DNA of 7,987 nucleotides from CAZJHX01 sp964545715 (GTDB lineage: Bacteria > Myxococcota_A > UBA9042 > GCA-2863065), in contig CAZJHX010000269.1 of NCBI GenBank assembly GCA_964545715.1, positions 1 to 7,987 on the forward strand. Reading direction: 5' to 3'. Numbering within the stretch: position 1 is the first letter of the stretch; each line of letters begins with the position of its first letter. A program made the translations under genes and the position numbers. The notes under the pieces are model-generated. The model worked only from the letters and a program-made list of their open reading frames with translations, was not told the origin of the DNA and did not search any database. Of this stretch, positions 6,269 through 7,987 are shown in pieces.

Positions 6269-7186
6269 ATGCTTATCGGATTACTGACGACTCTCGCCCT
6301 CACCGCCGCCCCCGCCGACGATCTGCGGGTTGAGGCCCGTCTCAAGACACCGACGGTCATCGAGCCCGGCCAGCGGGTCGAGGTCGAAGCGCTGCTGATC
6401 AACACGTCCCGCACCGCGACCCACCGCGTTGTGAAGCCCAACGACGGCTCCGAGGTCGGCTGGCGCGAGCCCGAGGTCTTCTACACCGCCGAGACCGACT
6501 CGGGCGACGGCATCTGGCGTCCGGTGGCCAAAGGCGCGGGCGGCCGGTGTGGCCTCTTTGCGCAGGACTGGCCGCGGGACATCATCGACCTGAAGCCGGG
6601 CGAGTCCATCAAGCTGGAGTGGCTCTCATCCCCACAGTGGGCGCTCGATCTCCCCCAGTCCGGCAAAGTGCGCCTGCGCCTGCACTACGCATGGCAGCGC
6701 CAGGGCAAGCGTCGCGCGGGTATCGACCCCGAGACCACGGCCATGGCCGGCATCGCGCCGTACGAGATCGTGTCAGACGCGATGGAGTTTCTGGTCCAGG
6801 GCCAGCTTCGAGTTGACCTGATCGCGCGCGGCGCCTTCATGCGCGCCGGCACCCCCATCGAGCTGGCGCGCGCGCTCAAGATCAGCCTCAAGAACACGGT
6901 CAACGCCCCGGTCGAGGCCGGGAAGCTCCGGCTGTACTTTGAGGTCAAGGGCTGGTCCACGGGCGCCCGCCCGTCCGTGAAGCGCGTCGCGGGAAGAAGC
7001 GCGGCCAAGACCCTGGCGCGCGGCGGCGCCATCGAGCTCATCGGCACCGCCCGCCCGGTGTTCGAGGGTTATTGGGACTATCCCAAAGCCGAGACCATCA
7101 AGATCAGAGCCGCCGTCCATCGCGAGGTCGGGCGCAAGTCGACCACCTTCAAGTCCGACTGGGTCTCGGTGGTGGTTCACCCCTGA
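6269..7186 (+). CDS. Secreted two-domain beta-rich protein of unknown function
   Basis: 305 aa. Residues 1-15 look like a short signal peptide (MLIGLLTTLALTAAPA). Residues 18-178 have alternating beta pattern with phrases such as IEPGQRVEVEALLINTS and LKPGESIKLEW, resembling Ig-like folds of the BsuPI or bacterial-adhesin kind; 179-305 appear to be a second beta domain (KISLKNTVNAPVEAGKLRLYF). There is only one Cys outside the signal (Cys94), and no membrane anchor or catalytic motif is visible. No clear Shine-Dalgarno precedes the ATG (GTTAACAGCCGCC). Codon use is strongly GC-ending, which supports coding. The 3' end overlaps the convergent transposase gene by 10 bp (7177-7186). Function is unknown; a periplasmic or extracellular location is likely. 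Confidence 0.8.
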   Translation: MLIGLLTTLALTAAPADDLRVEARLKTPTVIEPGQRVEVEALLINTSRTATHRVVKPNDGSEVGWREPEVFYTAETDSGDGIWRPVAKGAGGRCGLFAQDWPRDIIDLKPGESIKLEWLSSPQWALDLPQSGKVRLRLHYAWQRQGKRRAGIDPETTAMAGIAPYEIVSDAMEFLVQGQLRVDLIARGAFMRAGTPIELARALKISLKNTVNAPVEAGKLRLYFEVKGWSTGARPSVKRVAGRSAAKTLARGGAIELIGTARPVFEGYWDYPKAETIKIRAAVHREVGRKSTTFKSDWVSVVVHP

Positions 7187-7899
7187 GGGCGCGACTTCGG
7201 CCAGGCGCGGGGAATCTCGGCCCGAACCAGGCGGCCATGCCGGCGCCAGCCGTGCTTCCGCAGCCAGGTTTTGGGGCTCGCTCTGGGCGTGAGTAGCTCG
7301 GCCTCAGCGCTTGGAGGCGGGCGGTTCTTCCAGCCTTCGAAGACCGCGCAGCTCGAAAACGGATCGAGCCACTGCGGCGGGTATGTATAGCCGGCCTGGG
7401 CGCCATGGCGACGGGCGTTGTTCAGCACATAGGCCAGGGCGCGTCGCACCTCCAGCGGCGTGGTGAGCGCCCGGGCGTGATACCGGCTTGCGAAGACCCG
7501 CCCTTTGCGGCGCCAGATTCGGTTCAGACCCTTGGCCAGGCGGATGGCGAAGCCCTGCATCGCGATGCTCAGGGCCTGGGCGTCGCGAGGCTCCATGACA
7601 AGGTGCAGGTGGTTGCGCATGACGCTCCAGTCCGTGATGCGGACGGCGAATCGGTGGCATGCCCTGAAGAGCGCGCGCTGGATGACGCGAAAGGCGCGGG
7701 CGCGACGGAGGCTGGGCAGGTCGTCCACAAGACGCAATGTGACGTGAACCGGACACCTGGGCGGCAGCTTGGCGCGGGTCGAGTGCCGCGGACTAGCTCG
7801 ACGCCCGACAGCCCGCTTTCGGCCGGCGCCCCTCCGCCTGCCACCCCACGACTTGAAGTCGAGGGGCATCTGAGTGTTTTTGCGTGTGCTGGCAGCCAT
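7177..7899 (-). CDS. REP-associated tyrosine transposase (Y1/HUH, RAYT-type)
   Basis: 240 aa from ATG 7899; a TTG at 7941 would add 14 residues. The family is single-strand DNA transposases or domesticated RAYTs that nick DNA through a 5'-phosphotyrosine. In the numbering from 7899, PVHVTLRL (50-57) is the first strand, NHLHL (96-100) gives the HUH motif (His97, His99), and Tyr157 in ALAYVLNNARRH, 60 residues after the first His, fits the catalytic Tyr spacing of the family. KGRVFASRYHARAL (132-145) and WLDPFSS are hallmarks I recall from the deltaproteobacterial form. A basic GGRRRGAGRKR segment near the N-terminus probably binds DNA. The ATG at 7899 is preferred because MAASTRKNTQMPLDFKSWGG matches the usual family N-terminus. 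No REP-like palindromes or IS ends are visible nearby, so a domesticated or immobile copy is likely. Confidence 0.88.
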   Translation of the reverse strand: MAASTRKNTQMPLDFKSWGGRRRGAGRKRAVGRRASPRHSTRAKLPPRCPVHVTLRLVDDLPSLRRARAFRVIQRALFRACHRFAVRITDWSVMRNHLHLVMEPRDAQALSIAMQGFAIRLAKGLNRIWRRKGRVFASRYHARALTTPLEVRRALAYVLNNARRHGAQAGYTYPPQWLDPFSSCAVFEGWKNRPPPSAEAELLTPRASPKTWLRKHGWRRHGRLVRAEIPRAWPKSRPQG

Positions 7900-7912
7900 T
7901 TTGATTGGGCAG

Positions 7913-7941
7913 ATATTCTCATGGCTCTCGAAGAGAGTCAA
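7913..7941 (-). promoter_or_regulatory. Possible promoter of the RAYT gene
   Basis: On the minus strand TTGACT (7941-7936, 5 of 6 matches to the -35 consensus), a 17-bp spacer and GAATAT (7918-7913, weak -10) precede the ATG at 7899 by 13 nt. A perfect inverted repeat CTCTC-GAA-GAGAG (7925-7937) lies between the boxes and overlaps the -35, where a repressor could bind. The -10 is poor, so this is tentative. Confidence 0.35.
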
Positions 7942-7952
7942 CGAAAAAGTCG

Positions 7953-7987
7953 GGTTGGTGGGTCCGGTTGGCGGGTCCGGATGGGGG
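7953..7987. repeat. 13-bp tandem repeat at right edge
   Basis: GGTTGGTGGGTCC (7953-7965) is followed directly by GGTTGGCGGGTCC (7966-7978, one mismatch) and a partial third unit GGATGGGGG (7979-7987) cut by the window edge. It lies upstream of the transposase gene. The copies are not palindromic, so they are not typical REP elements. The repeat may continue beyond the window. Confidence 0.6.

Noticed and set aside
7900..7941. TTG start for the transposase
   Set aside because: No Shine-Dalgarno, and the extra residues do not match the usual family N-terminus; TTGACT there reads better as a -35 box.

Overview
The window is GC-rich and dense with exported proteins. Several traits suggest a Myxococcota or related deltaproteobacterial-type genome: a myxosortase-like C-terminal tail (Cys, hydrophobic helix, Arg cluster), secreted proteins with a shared head domain followed by collagen repeats, and a REP-associated tyrosine transposase of a form I recall from those genomes. 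The taxonomic call is inference; there is no rRNA or marker gene here.

Layout. From about 5.6 kb down to the left edge, four genes lie on the minus strand. In transcription order they are: (A) 5579-3516, a 687-aa secreted protein with a probable alpha/alpha-toroid catalytic domain, an Ig-like domain, a Pro/Asp-rich linker and a MYXO-CTERM-like tail; (B) 3485-2292, a collagen-like exported protein with a 10-cysteine tail; (C) 2114-993, a collagen-like exported protein whose C-terminus is two gap-free copies of a Cys/Trp-rich domain resembling the non-collagenous domain of invertebrate short-chain (sponge C4/spongin-type) collagens; (D) 927 to beyond base 1, a probable lipoprotein with an EF-hand-like loop and at least 64 uninterrupted Gly-X-Y triplets. 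Genes A and C lack a Shine-Dalgarno sequence and have a TA---T hexamer exactly 6 nt before the ATG, as in leaderless mRNAs. Genes B and D have clear Shine-Dalgarno sequences and short upstream gaps. This suggests two transcription units, A-B and C-D.

On the plus strand, diverging from gene A, is a probably broken gene (5651-6229, in-frame TGA at 5786-5788). It is followed by an intact gene for a 305-aa secreted beta-rich protein of unknown function (6269-7186). The right end carries a Y1/HUH (REP-associated) transposase on the minus strand (7899-7177), whose 3' end overlaps the 305-aa gene by 10 bp tail to tail, and a 13-bp tandem repeat at the right edge.

Together the minus-strand genes look like a cell-surface or extracellular-matrix locus: three triple-helix-forming proteins with different disulfide-rich or calcium-binding heads and tails, beside a surface-attached protein with a possible polysaccharide-active fold. 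The most notable element is the tandem C-terminal domain of gene C.
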